Positions 43,072 to 50,368 of a stretch of DNA of 64,000 nucleotides are shown here, piece after piece. This DNA is from Frisingicoccus caecimuris (GTDB taxonomy: Bacteria; Bacillota; Clostridia; Lachnospirales; Lachnospiraceae): NCBI RefSeq assembly GCF_004340975.1, contig NZ_SLXA01000004.1, positions 1 to 64,000 of the forward strand, in the 5' to 3' direction. The position numbers and the translations under genes were made by a program. The notes below the pieces were generated by a model. The model did no database searches. It was given only the letters and a program-made list of their open reading frames with translations, and was not told the DNA's origin. Every line of letters begins with the position of its first letter. Positions within the stretch are counted from its first letter, which is position 1.

Positions 43072-43512
43072 ATGATGGAGATTTTATTTCAATTAATCGC
43101 AGCTTTTATAGGAACTGTTTCATTTTCCATACTGTTCAGCACACCAAATAAGTATCTGCCCCAATGTGGTCTGGTAGGTGCTCTCGGGTGGGGTGTCCAT
43201 CTTCTGACACTCAATGTGACCGGCTCTTCCGTGACGGCCATTTTTGCGGCAAGCGCCATTCTTACAATCTATTCAAGATATCTCGCCCGCTTCTATAAGG
43301 TAACGACAACACTTTTCCTGATTTCGGGTATCTTTACGCTCGTTCCGGGAGCCGGCATTTATTACACAGCCTACTATACGATCACAGGTCTGGAAGAAAC
43401 AGCCCTTTACTACGGTATGAGCAGTTTAAAAACGGCTATCGCCATCGGTCTTGGAATCGGTGTGGCTTACTCTTTACCCCCGGAGCTCTTCGGTTGGAAA
43501 CGACGAAGCTGA
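43072..43512 (+). CDS. Threonine/serine exporter-like protein, C-terminal module (DUF3815, YjjB-like)
   Basis: 146 residues with four or five membrane helices. LPQCGLVGALGWGVHLLTLN and ISGIFTLVPGAGIYYTAYYT are conserved in the DUF3815/ThrE_2 family. It is the partner of the preceding gene, separated by 15 bases with GGAGG inside, and forms a split exporter. Confidence 0.88.
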   Translation: MMEILFQLIAAFIGTVSFSILFSTPNKYLPQCGLVGALGWGVHLLTLNVTGSSVTAIFAASAILTIYSRYLARFYKVTTTLFLISGIFTLVPGAGIYYTAYYTITGLEETALYYGMSSLKTAIAIGLGIGVAYSLPPELFGWKRRS

Positions 43513-43520
43513 AATCTTGT

Positions 43521-43553
43521 TATACCTTATCGCGCGAAGCCTGACGGAGCGCG
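43521..43553 (+). repeat. Dispersed 33-bp GC-rich repeat, copy 1
   Basis: The element starts TATACCTT and ends GGAGCGCG, with short inverted arms (CGCGC/GCGCG). A second copy in opposite orientation at 63839-63871 matches 31 of 33 bases. A further hairpin (GGGCATA/TATGCCC, 43564-43585) fills the rest of this gap before hydF. Confidence 0.75.
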
Positions 43554-43594
43554 CCCGCCCGAAGGGCATATATTGCGGTATGCCCGAAAGGGTA

Positions 43595-44803
43595 CTACCT
43601 TTCTAATAATCTCAAAATATCCGGAAAAGGTTCCAGACTTCGTTTTAAAATTCCCTGAGTATGTGCGATAAGAATTCCATAATTCGTCATCGGCACTCCC
43701 TGCTCTTCAGCACACTTCTGCCGGTACTTCATTTCCCGCTCGTTCAACATACAGCCGCCACAGTGGATAACCAGCCCATAAGCATTCAGATTCTCCGGAA
43801 ACTCTGTTCCCGAACTCCATTCGTATTGAAAATGTTTCCCTGTATATTCTTCAATCCAACGCGGTATCTTCACAGTACCTATATCATCGCACTGGCGATG
43901 GTGGGTACATCCTTCGGAAATGAGAATCCGGTCACCATCCTTCAATTTGTCCAAGGCCCCGACACCTCGTACCGTCGATTCAAGATTTCCTTTATAACGG
44001 GCAAACAATATAGAAAAAGAGGTCAGCAATATATCTGCCGGTGTATTGGCCGATACCTTACGGAAAGCCTGACTGTCCGTAATGACCATTTTAGGATTTT
44101 TACCAAGCTTCTCCAATGTCTGTTTCAATTCTGAATCTTTTACAACAATTGAAACCGCATCTGCCTCCAACAAATCGCGTATCGTCTGCTGCTGAGGCAG
44201 GATCAGCCGCCCCTTCGGCGCAGCGGAATCAATCGGCACCACCAGTACAACAAAATCGCCCGGCCGAATCAAGTCCGCTACAATACGCCGTTTTGGAGTT
44301 TCTGTAATCGCCAGACGGGCTATTTTCTCTTTCAGTCCATAAATCCCGGATTTTTCCTTTGCACTGACCCAAATATAGGGCTCGTCCGCGCCATAACTGC
44401 ACACAGTACACAGATCGCCTTTATTCAGAGCAATAATATAAGGAATTCCCTTTTCTTTAAAAAGGCGAATCAATTCTTCATCCGCACCGTTCATACCTGT
44501 CGTTCCATCAACAACAAGAACCGCCACATCTGTTTTATTAAGTACCTGACGGGTTTTCTTTATCCGCTGCTCGCCAAGTGCCCCTTCATCATCGATTCCC
44601 GGTGTATCAATGATCATTACGGGTCCTATAGGAAGTAATTCCATCGTTTTATATACCGGGTCCGTCGTTGTCCCCTTTATCGGAGAAACAATAGCCAAAG
44701 TCTGATCTGTTACCGCATTGACAACACTGGATTTTCCGGCATTTCTTCTTCCAAAAAAACCTATATGTACTCGATCTGCTGCCGGTGTCTGATTCAATCC
44801 CAT
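43595..44803 (-). CDS. hydF: [FeFe]-hydrogenase maturation GTPase HydF
   Basis: 402 residues from the ATG at 44803, after AAAGGA. GTPase motifs are GRRNAGKSSVVNA (G1), IIDTPGIDDEG (G3), ALNKGD (G4) and VSAKEK (G5). The C-terminal 4Fe-4S site has CTHHRQ, then IHCGGCM about 47 residues later, the diagnostic HydF ligand set. HydF is the scaffold that delivers the two-iron subcluster to [FeFe] hydrogenase. HydE and HydG are not in the window. The gene implies hydrogen metabolism, which fits ferredoxin-linked butyrate formation. Confidence 0.95.
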   Translation of the reverse strand: MGLNQTPAADRVHIGFFGRRNAGKSSVVNAVTDQTLAIVSPIKGTTTDPVYKTMELLPIGPVMIIDTPGIDDEGALGEQRIKKTRQVLNKTDVAVLVVDGTTGMNGADEELIRLFKEKGIPYIIALNKGDLCTVCSYGADEPYIWVSAKEKSGIYGLKEKIARLAITETPKRRIVADLIRPGDFVVLVVPIDSAAPKGRLILPQQQTIRDLLEADAVSIVVKDSELKQTLEKLGKNPKMVITDSQAFRKVSANTPADILLTSFSILFARYKGNLESTVRGVGALDKLKDGDRILISEGCTHHRQCDDIGTVKIPRWIEEYTGKHFQYEWSSGTEFPENLNAYGLVIHCGGCMLNEREMKYRQKCAEEQGVPMTNYGILIAHTQGILKRSLEPFPDILRLLER

Positions 44804-44855
44804 TTCTTCTTTCCTTTCCGCTGATATAAACAGCCATTTATCCACAAAATAAAAC

Positions 44856-44923
44856 AAAAGGCATTTTCATCCGAAGAAAGCGGACGGAGGTCTATGTCCC
44901 ATTCTTCTTTGAAAATACCTTTT
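44856..44923. terminator. Terminator between the FadR-type regulator and hydF
   Basis: AAAAGGCATTTTC pairs with GAAAATACCTTTT, with GAAGAA/TTCTTC inside; the minus strand continues TTTTATTTTG. It isolates hydF from the regulator gene. Confidence 0.6.
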
Positions 44924-44933
44924 TATTCTACCT

Positions 44934-45623
44934 TTATTTTGAATTTTCTTCAAGTCCATTCATGGACAGAAGCATATAACGGTCCACATCAAAATGTCGT
45001 TTTCCGACTTTTCGTACGCCCTTCACATCGCGGCGCTTGATCGCCTCGATAATCCCCAAATGATCCCGATGAATAGACCTCATTGATTCCGGAAATATAT
45101 CTTCCATCAACACGCTCCTCTGTCCGCTGGACTCATACAGGGTGTGTACCAAAATTGGAAAAATGTCGTTATGCGTTGCTTTCGCGATCTGCATATGAAG
45201 CTTCAAATCCAAATTCCCATATCCGGTTTTTTCACCGAGATTTTTCTCCATCTGCTCATAGATTTTTTCCATGGCATCAATGTCATCGCTGTCCGCATTT
45301 AATGCAGCTTTTTCAAACATTGCCAGTTCTAATATTTCCCGAACCTCAAGTACCTGCATCTGACTATGACGGTCTTCCTCAAGGATACTTTCAAAATGTT
45401 TGGCGAAACGAAGCTTTTGTTTATCAGTCACATAGGAGCCTTTACCCGGTCGGATCTCAATCAGGCCTCTGTCACCCAGCAGCACTAACGCTTCTCTCAG
45501 CACATTCCGGCTAACGCCGTATTCCTGAACCATCGTCCTTTCCGACGGCAGCTTTTCTCCTACCGACATTTCCTTAATTCTCTCTTCCAACTTTTTATAT
45601 ATATCCGTATATAGATAATCCAC
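44934..45623 (-). CDS. GntR/FadR-subfamily regulator, probably LldR-like lactate regulator
   Basis: 229 residues from a GTG at 45623, after a long AAAAAGGGGGG; longer forms lack a ribosome site. The winged helix reads KLPSERTMVQEYGVSRNVLR and GLIEIRPGKGSYV, and the C-terminal helical FCD domain (LEVREILELAMFEKAAL; DLKLHMQIAKATHN) binds an organic acid through metal-coordinating histidines. It follows the lactate permease gene, and a perfect FadR-type operator lies in front of that gene, so lactate-responsive control is likely. Confidence 0.85.
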   Translation of the reverse strand: MDYLYTDIYKKLEERIKEMSVGEKLPSERTMVQEYGVSRNVLREALVLLGDRGLIEIRPGKGSYVTDKQKLRFAKHFESILEEDRHSQMQVLEVREILELAMFEKAALNADSDDIDAMEKIYEQMEKNLGEKTGYGNLDLKLHMQIAKATHNDIFPILVHTLYESSGQRSVLMEDIFPESMRSIHRDHLGIIEAIKRRDVKGVRKVGKRHFDVDRYMLLSMNGLEENSK

Positions 45624-45686
45624 CGGACACCCCCCTTTTTCAAGATTTATACTAAGCCCAATCTGTATAACTCTTTTATTTGAAAT

Positions 45687-45715
45687 GGCATCAGTATGTA
45701 TCACACACTGATGCC
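45687..45715 (-). terminator. Hairpin between the lactate permease and regulator genes
   Basis: GGCATCAGT pairs with ACTGATGCC around an 11-base loop. No T run follows on the minus strand, so it may be an mRNA-processing or stability hairpin and not a full stop. Confidence 0.45.
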
Positions 45716-45759
45716 ACTTCTAACATGTATGCTTTATATGCTTTTAATAGCTTTTTTGT

Positions 45760-47319
45760 TTAGAGAATAACACCTACATAGCAACATACGCAAAGGATAA
45801 CGAGGTAAAGAACACACCATTTAAGTGTTGCGCTCATGATCTTACCATCGGAACCAGCCACACTGATAGCAGCTGCAGCCATCGCGATACTCTGTGGAGA
45901 AATCATCTTTCCAGCGGTTGCACCTGCAGAGTTTGCAGCTACCAGCCAGGTCGGATCAATATTCAACTGACCGGCAATTTCTGTCTGCAGTTTTGCAAAC
46001 ATAACACAAGCAGAAGTTGCACTACCTGTAACGAAGCATCCGATACCACCAATGATCGGAGCGATAAATGGATAGAAGCTGCCTGTAAGAGCTACTAAGC
46101 CGTTAGCTAATTTTGTAACCATACCAGCATAACCCATCAATTTAGCAATTGCTACGATAAATACTACGGTTGCTACGGCTTTCCAGTATTTCTTAATAGT
46201 TGCAACAAATTCTGCACCAAGGTCGCCGATGCTTGCGCCCTGAACCAGACCACCGATGATACCTGCAAGGAACATCCACACACCTGGTGTATTGATCCAG
46301 GAGAAGGATAATGCACCGGCATTTTCTCCTGCATAAATCTTAACTGTTGATTTGATCGCACCTAATGCGGAGTTGATCGGAGGAACTAACTTGGAAGAAC
46401 CAAGAATGAAAATAACGATCAATACATACGGAATCCAGGCTTTTACAACGCTCATCTGCGGTTTTGCCGAAGCTGCTGCCTGTGCTGCCTCATCTTTCTT
46501 TTCAAGCAGATATTCTTCCGGAATATCGCCGCTGGATCTACGTCCCATGATTACAACTGCTACTAAAGAAATGATAGCGCCAATCGTAACAGAAAGTTCA
46601 GGACCAACAAATGCAGAAATTACATAAAATGGTACATAGAAAGATACTACAGATACAATTGTAATAGGCATAACGCCTTTAAGCGCTTTTGGAGTTCCGC
46701 CAACCAACCATACGATTACAAACGGAGATAAAATACACAGACCTGCAAGTAACAGGGATGTCGGTGCAGATAAGGAGATCATATCGATTCCCATTGCTTC
46801 AAAGCCTGCTGTATTGTAAGCACTGATCGTCGGTGTACCGATAGCACCGAAGGCAGGAGATGCTGCATTTCCGATCAAACAGATAACAGCGGATGCAATC
46901 GGATCAAATCCAAGACCTACCATCATGGCTGCCGGAATAGCAACGGCTGTACCGAAACCAGCAATACCTTCCATGAAGTTACCGAAACACCATCCAAGAA
47001 TCAACGCTGCAACACGTTTATCATTGGATACAGAAGCCAACATGTTCTTGATAACATCCATACCACCTGTACGAAGACTCAGGTTGTATACGAACATGGC
47101 ACCAAACATAATGATACCGATTGGCCAGATGGCCGCCAGAGCACCTTCTAATGCGCCTGTGCCGACCTGAACTACTGACATACCATATACAGCAAGACAT
47201 TCAACTGCTGTAATGATAAGACCGATACCGCAGGCATTAAAACCTGACATCTTAAACGCTGTCATAGAGATGATCAGCCATGCGATAGGTATAATTGCGA
47301 GAATAACTTGTAATAACAT
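45760..47319 (-). CDS. lctP: L-lactate permease family transporter
   Basis: 519 residues with about thirteen membrane helices. LGWCFGNFMEGIAGFGTAVA (residues 108-127) is the lactate permease signature; GSATSACVMFAKLQTEIAGQ and NSAGATAGKMISPQSIAMAA near the C-terminus are also conserved. It imports lactate, and possibly glycolate, with protons. It has a strong promoter and an operator for the adjacent regulator. Lactate import would supply carbon and electrons to the butyryl-CoA route. Confidence 0.93.
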   Translation of the reverse strand: MLLQVILAIIPIAWLIISMTAFKMSGFNACGIGLIITAVECLAVYGMSVVQVGTGALEGALAAIWPIGIIMFGAMFVYNLSLRTGGMDVIKNMLASVSNDKRVAALILGWCFGNFMEGIAGFGTAVAIPAAMMVGLGFDPIASAVICLIGNAASPAFGAIGTPTISAYNTAGFEAMGIDMISLSAPTSLLLAGLCILSPFVIVWLVGGTPKALKGVMPITIVSVVSFYVPFYVISAFVGPELSVTIGAIISLVAVVIMGRRSSGDIPEEYLLEKKDEAAQAAASAKPQMSVVKAWIPYVLIVIFILGSSKLVPPINSALGAIKSTVKIYAGENAGALSFSWINTPGVWMFLAGIIGGLVQGASIGDLGAEFVATIKKYWKAVATVVFIVAIAKLMGYAGMVTKLANGLVALTGSFYPFIAPIIGGIGCFVTGSATSACVMFAKLQTEIAGQLNIDPTWLVAANSAGATAGKMISPQSIAMAAAAISVAGSDGKIMSATLKWCVLYLVILCVCCYVGVIL

Positions 47320-47352
47320 AATCCTCTCCCTTTCTTTGATTTAAATTGCTCG

Positions 47353-47367
47353 ACTGGTTCTACCAGT
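47353..47367. promoter_or_regulatory. FadR/LldR-type operator downstream of the lctP start point
   Basis: ACTGGT, TCT, ACCAGT: a perfect 6+3+6 dyad containing TGGTnnnACCA, the FadR-subfamily consensus. It lies about 15-29 bases downstream of the predicted transcription start, so bound regulator would block elongation or clearance. Confidence 0.75.
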
Positions 47368-47388
47368 TCTATCAGTTGTCATGTTGCT

Positions 47389-47417
47389 ATTATAACACCC
47401 CTTAGCCAAATTGTCTA
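47389..47417 (-). promoter_or_regulatory. Promoter of lctP
   Basis: TAGACA and TATAAT with a 17-base spacer and a TG extension on the minus strand. Another dyad, TGTACAAAGTACA at 47455-47467, lies about 75 bases upstream of the start and is a possible second regulatory site. Confidence 0.75.
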
Positions 47418-47554
47418 TAAATTTTTATCGTTAATTTAATAACTTTTGACAACTTGTACAAAGTACAGGAAAACCAGGCTTTTTTACATGTTTTTTGCAT
47501 AAAATCTATTGCTTTCAGCCCCTTGGTTCTATCTATTTACGTCAGTCGAAAATA

Positions 47555-47674
47555 ATGAAGACGCTGAATGATTATATGGAAATTATAGAAGATAAAGAAG
47601 AAGACGGGTTTGTCGGGTTTGAGCAATTAACCAGACCCCGGAACAGAGAGAATTTCAAGTTTTGTATAAACTGA
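47555..47674 (+). pseudogene. Decayed HicB-type antitoxin fragment
   Basis: 39 codons encoding MKTLNDYMEIIEDKEEDGF before diverging. HicB antitoxins open with a tyrosine-rich stretch and MEIIEDKEEGGFV, so this looks like an N-terminal HicB piece with an internal deletion and a garbled tail. No ribosome site and no HicA neighbour are visible. Together with the fragment at 47743 it marks this 435-base gap as a graveyard of genes. Confidence 0.4.
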
Positions 47675-47742
47675 AAAACGGATATAAGAAGGAGCCATTG
47701 CTCCATAGAGGATTAATTACCTATGGATCAATGGCCCAACAA

Positions 47743-47832
47743 TTAAACTTTCTTATAACCACATTTGGGGCATACGCTATTCTCATCCAATGCCGTTCCG
47801 CTTATCGTCAGCGTCAATGTTTTTTCCTTCAT
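47743..47832 (-). pseudogene. Orphan C-terminal zinc-ribbon fragment
   Basis: 29 codons ending NSVCPKCGYKKV. The CPKCG knuckle plus the short strand before it (TLTLTISGTAL) look like the end of a larger protein with a C-terminal zinc ribbon. There is no ribosome site before the ATG, and the frame is open a little further up into the end of the hydrolase gene. Remnant is likelier than gene. Confidence 0.35.
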
Positions 47833-47854
47833 TTCAGATTCCGGTATAGTGTTT

Positions 47855-48826
47855 TCACCTCAGATACTCCCCAAAGAAGGACTTCAGCTTCTCAAAGGGA
47901 ATCGCATCCAGCTGATCGTACAGATCGGTATGATTTGCGCCCGGAATGATCAGCAATTCCTTGTTGTCTCCGGTCAGCTTGTTGTAAACTGTCTCGCTGA
48001 AATAGCGAGAATGGGCCTTTTCACCATGCACCAGCAGTACGGCGGAACGGATCTCACTGCTGTATTGCAGGATCGGCATATTCATAAAGGACAGCGCGGA
48101 TGTCACATTCCAACCGCCGTTGGAATTGAGAGAGCGGGGATGATAGCCCCTCGGAGTTTTATAATAGGCGTAGTAGTCCTTCACAAACCGAGGCGCGTCC
48201 TCCGGCAGCGGATCCGCCACGCCGCCCGCCAAAGCATAGTTTCCATTTTTGAAATCCTCAGTGCGCTGGGCGTTCATAGCCTTTTTCTTTTCGTAACGGG
48301 CGTCTGCAGTATTTTCGCTGTCAAAATAGCCGTTTGCATTGACACGGGTCATGTCGTACATGGTCATGGCGGCAGTGGCCTTGATGCGTGTATCGATAGC
48401 GGCAGCGTTGACGGCCATACCGCCCCAGCCACAGATGCCGATGATTCCGATACGATCCGGGTCTACACAGTCAAGTGTAGAAAGATAATCCACCGCCGCA
48501 CAGAAATCCTCGGTGTTGATGTCCGGGGATGCTACATAGCGAGGCTGCCCACCGCTCTCTCCTGTGAAGGATGGGTCAAAGGCAATCGTCAAAAAGCCCA
48601 TCTCTGCCATTTTCTGCGCATACAGCCCGGAGGACTGCTCCTTCACCGCGCCGAACGGACCGCTGACGGCGATTGCCGGGAGCTTTCCTGTTGCGTTTTT
48701 AGGTACATACTGGTCAGCTGCAAGGGTAATGCCGTAACGGTTATGAAAGATTACTTTGCGGTGAGCCACCTGATCACTCTTTGGAAACACCTTGTCCCAT
48801 TCCTCTGCCAACTTCAGTTTTTCCAT
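47855..48826 (-). CDS. Alpha/beta hydrolase of the dienelactone hydrolase-like group
   Basis: 323 residues. The nucleophile elbow is GICGWGGMAVNAA (near residue 128), with Cys where Ser is most usual, as in dienelactone hydrolase. The catalytic His is in IIPGANHTDLYDQ near the C-terminus and an acid precedes it. The oxyanion region is AVSGPFGAVKEQSSG. The ATG follows AAGGAGG, three bases after the flavodoxin gene. The pair with a flavodoxin-like reductase under a MerR regulator is common as a mobile stress module in gut Firmicutes. The substrate is unknown. Confidence 0.85.
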   Translation of the reverse strand: MEKLKLAEEWDKVFPKSDQVAHRKVIFHNRYGITLAADQYVPKNATGKLPAIAVSGPFGAVKEQSSGLYAQKMAEMGFLTIAFDPSFTGESGGQPRYVASPDINTEDFCAAVDYLSTLDCVDPDRIGIIGICGWGGMAVNAAAIDTRIKATAAMTMYDMTRVNANGYFDSENTADARYEKKKAMNAQRTEDFKNGNYALAGGVADPLPEDAPRFVKDYYAYYKTPRGYHPRSLNSNGGWNVTSALSFMNMPILQYSSEIRSAVLLVHGEKAHSRYFSETVYNKLTGDNKELLIIPGANHTDLYDQLDAIPFEKLKSFFGEYLR

Positions 48827-48829
48827 GAC

Positions 48830-49369
48830 TCAAACCTCCTTGCCGGCCTGATAGGCCTTTTCCAATGCCGGGTGCCCGACAATGTCACCCACATCATTTA
48901 CGCCGCCCGCAAACACCGTGCCACTCAGCTCGCAGCGGTCAAAGCAATCCACCCAACCCTGCACGTCCTTTTCGGTACCCTCCACCGTACTCGGCTCATT
49001 CTCTGCCGCTGTTGCCAGCAGATACGCCTTGGTGAAGTGATAATCGCTGTCAAACAGCGGATTCGCCCGATCCAGCATGGTTTTCAGCTGGCCGCTGACG
49101 CTATAATAGTAGACCGGCGTGGCAAATACCAGAACATCGGCGTCATGCATCTTTTGGGCGATCTCCACCGCATCATCTTTGATGACGCAGTGGCCCAGCT
49201 TCAGGCAGGCGAAGCAGCCCTGACAGAAGCCGTACTGCTTTTCACGCAAATACACGGTCTCTACCTGATGACCTTCCTCCTGCACACCCTTGGCGAAGGC
49301 CGCCGCCAACGCCTCCGAATTGCTGCCTTTGCGGGGGCTGGAAGACAGAATCAGCACTTTTTTATTCAT
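48830..49369 (-). CDS. NADPH-dependent FMN reductase / multimeric flavodoxin
   Basis: 179 residues. The FMN phosphate loop is LILSSSPRKGSNSEALAAAF (residues 5-24), the cysteine-rich segment is CQGCFACLKLGHC (residues 50-62), and VFATPVYYYSVSGQLKTMLD forms the isoalloxazine pocket. The CxxCxxC-like cysteines recall iron-sulfur flavoproteins, but could be plain redox thiols. It is the first gene of the MerR-controlled pair. Confidence 0.88.
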   Translation of the reverse strand: MNKKVLILSSSPRKGSNSEALAAAFAKGVQEEGHQVETVYLREKQYGFCQGCFACLKLGHCVIKDDAVEIAQKMHDADVLVFATPVYYYSVSGQLKTMLDRANPLFDSDYHFTKAYLLATAAENEPSTVEGTEKDVQGWVDCFDRCELSGTVFAGGVNDVGDIVGHPALEKAYQAGKEV

Positions 49370-49413
49370 AACAATTCACTCCTTGTATTTGGTTTTCTTT
49401 TGTGCTACATTAT

Positions 49414-49444
49414 ATTCTACAATCTAAACCTAACTTCAGGTCAA
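49414..49444 (-). promoter_or_regulatory. MerR-type promoter with 19-bp spacer
   Basis: TTGACC and TAGAAT on the minus strand are 19 bases apart, the overlong spacing that MerR-family activators correct by twisting DNA. An imperfect dyad (ACCT...AGGT) lies inside the spacer. Confidence 0.75.
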
Positions 49445-49474
49445 TACTTTTTTTAAATTTAGGGAGGGATTTAT

Positions 49475-49912
49475 ATGTACTCGATCGGACAGGTATCGGA
49501 GATGTTCGGTTTGCCTATCTCTACGCTGCGATATTACGATAAACAAGGACTTTTCCCGGGAATGGAGCGCAAGTCCGGCATACGAAAGTTTGGAGAAAAG
49601 GAACTTGAGACACTGCGGGTGATTGAATGTCTGAAAAAATCCGGGTTAGAAATCAAGGACATTAAGCAGTTTATGGATTGGTGTGTAGAAGGAGCATCCA
49701 CCTATGCACTTCGGAAGGAATTATTTGTAAGACAGAAAAGGACAGTAGAAGCGGAAATCGCACACATGAATAAAATTCTGGATATGCTCAGGTTCAAGTG
49801 CTGGTATTATGAACAAGCCATACAGGACGGAAGCGAGGAACGGATCCAGAGCCTTCTTCCCAGCCATTTACCGGAAGATATTCAAAAGATTTACGACAAC
49901 GCACATAGCTGA
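49475..49912 (+). CDS. MerR family transcriptional regulator
   Basis: 145 residues. The N-terminal winged helix YSIGQVSEMFGLPISTLRYY and DKQGLFPGMERKSGIRKF are standard MerR, followed by a coiled-coil dimer helix (VRQKRTVEAEIAHMNKILDM). The C-terminal sensor has one conserved Cys region (DWCVEG; RFKCWYYE), so redox or electrophile sensing is possible. It is divergent from the flavodoxin-hydrolase pair, whose promoter has the expected 19-bp spacer. The ATG follows GGGAGG. Confidence 0.9.
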   Translation: MYSIGQVSEMFGLPISTLRYYDKQGLFPGMERKSGIRKFGEKELETLRVIECLKKSGLEIKDIKQFMDWCVEGASTYALRKELFVRQKRTVEAEIAHMNKILDMLRFKCWYYEQAIQDGSEERIQSLLPSHLPEDIQKIYDNAHS

Positions 49913-49917
49913 TAACA

Positions 49918-49946
49918 AAAAATACCCCTGTTTCTAGGGGTATTTC
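49918..49946 (+). terminator. Terminator after the merR-type gene
   Basis: AAATACCCC and GGGGTATTT flank an 8-base loop; the stem continues into TTCTTC. It lies directly past the stop. Confidence 0.65.
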
Positions 49947-49996
49947 TTCTCTGGTGATATGGACGTAATGCACTCCGCATCCACATCATTTTGTGA

Positions 49997-50068
49997 AGCG
50001 CGAGACGGGATTCGAACCCGCGACCCTCGCCTTGGCAAGGCGATACTCCACCACTGAGCCACTCGCGC
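49997..50068 (-). tRNA. tRNA-Gly (anticodon GCC)
   Basis: Read on the minus strand: acceptor GCGCGAG/CTCGCGC, anticodon stem ATCGC with loop TTGCCAA, and T arm GGTTCGAATCC. Discriminator base T. CCA is not encoded. Confidence 0.95.
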
Positions 50069-50087
50069 ATAATATATTTAATTGTAA

Positions 50088-50158
50088 AGCGGGTGATGGG
50101 AATCGAACCCACGTATCCAGCTTGGAAGGCTGGTGTTCTACCATTGAACTACACCCGC
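50088..50158 (-). tRNA. tRNA-Gly (anticodon TCC)
   Basis: Acceptor GCGGGTG/CACCCGC, anticodon loop CTTCCAA, T arm GGGTTCGATTCCC. Second glycine isoacceptor, 20 bases from the first. CCA is not encoded. Confidence 0.95.
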
Positions 50159-50159
50159 G

Positions 50160-50232
<73 letters not shown>

Positions 50233-50247
50233 AAATGCAACGATAGT

Positions 50248-50276
50248 ATATTATCATTTCAAAGTATCTTTGTCAA
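50248..50276 (-). promoter_or_regulatory. Promoter of the Phe-Gly-Gly tRNA cluster
   Basis: TTGACA and TAATAT with a 17-base spacer, 15 bases before the first tRNA. Confidence 0.75.
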
Positions 50277-50328
50277 GCATTCTGCTTCAATTTTTATTAA
50301 ATTTTCAACTTCCCTCCTTTAGCGGCAC

Positions 50329-50362
50329 AAAAACACCGCCGATAAAAATCCGGCGGTGTTTT
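50329..50362 (-). terminator. Terminator of the PTS transporter gene
   Basis: AAAACACCGCCG and CGGCGGTGTTTT with an 8-base loop and a T run on the minus strand, seven bases after the stop. Confidence 0.8.
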
Positions 50363-50368
50363 CCTGAT

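Noticed and set aside
47662-47949. Possible 95-residue plus-strand gene in the remnant gap
   Set aside because: It has no ribosome site, low complexity and overlaps the end of the hydrolase gene antisense.
47765-49456. A 563-residue plus-strand open frame opposite the hydrolase and flavodoxin genes
   Set aside because: The minus-strand genes have full family motifs, good ribosome sites and a MerR promoter. The plus frame is a shadow of GC-biased codons with no recognisable domain.
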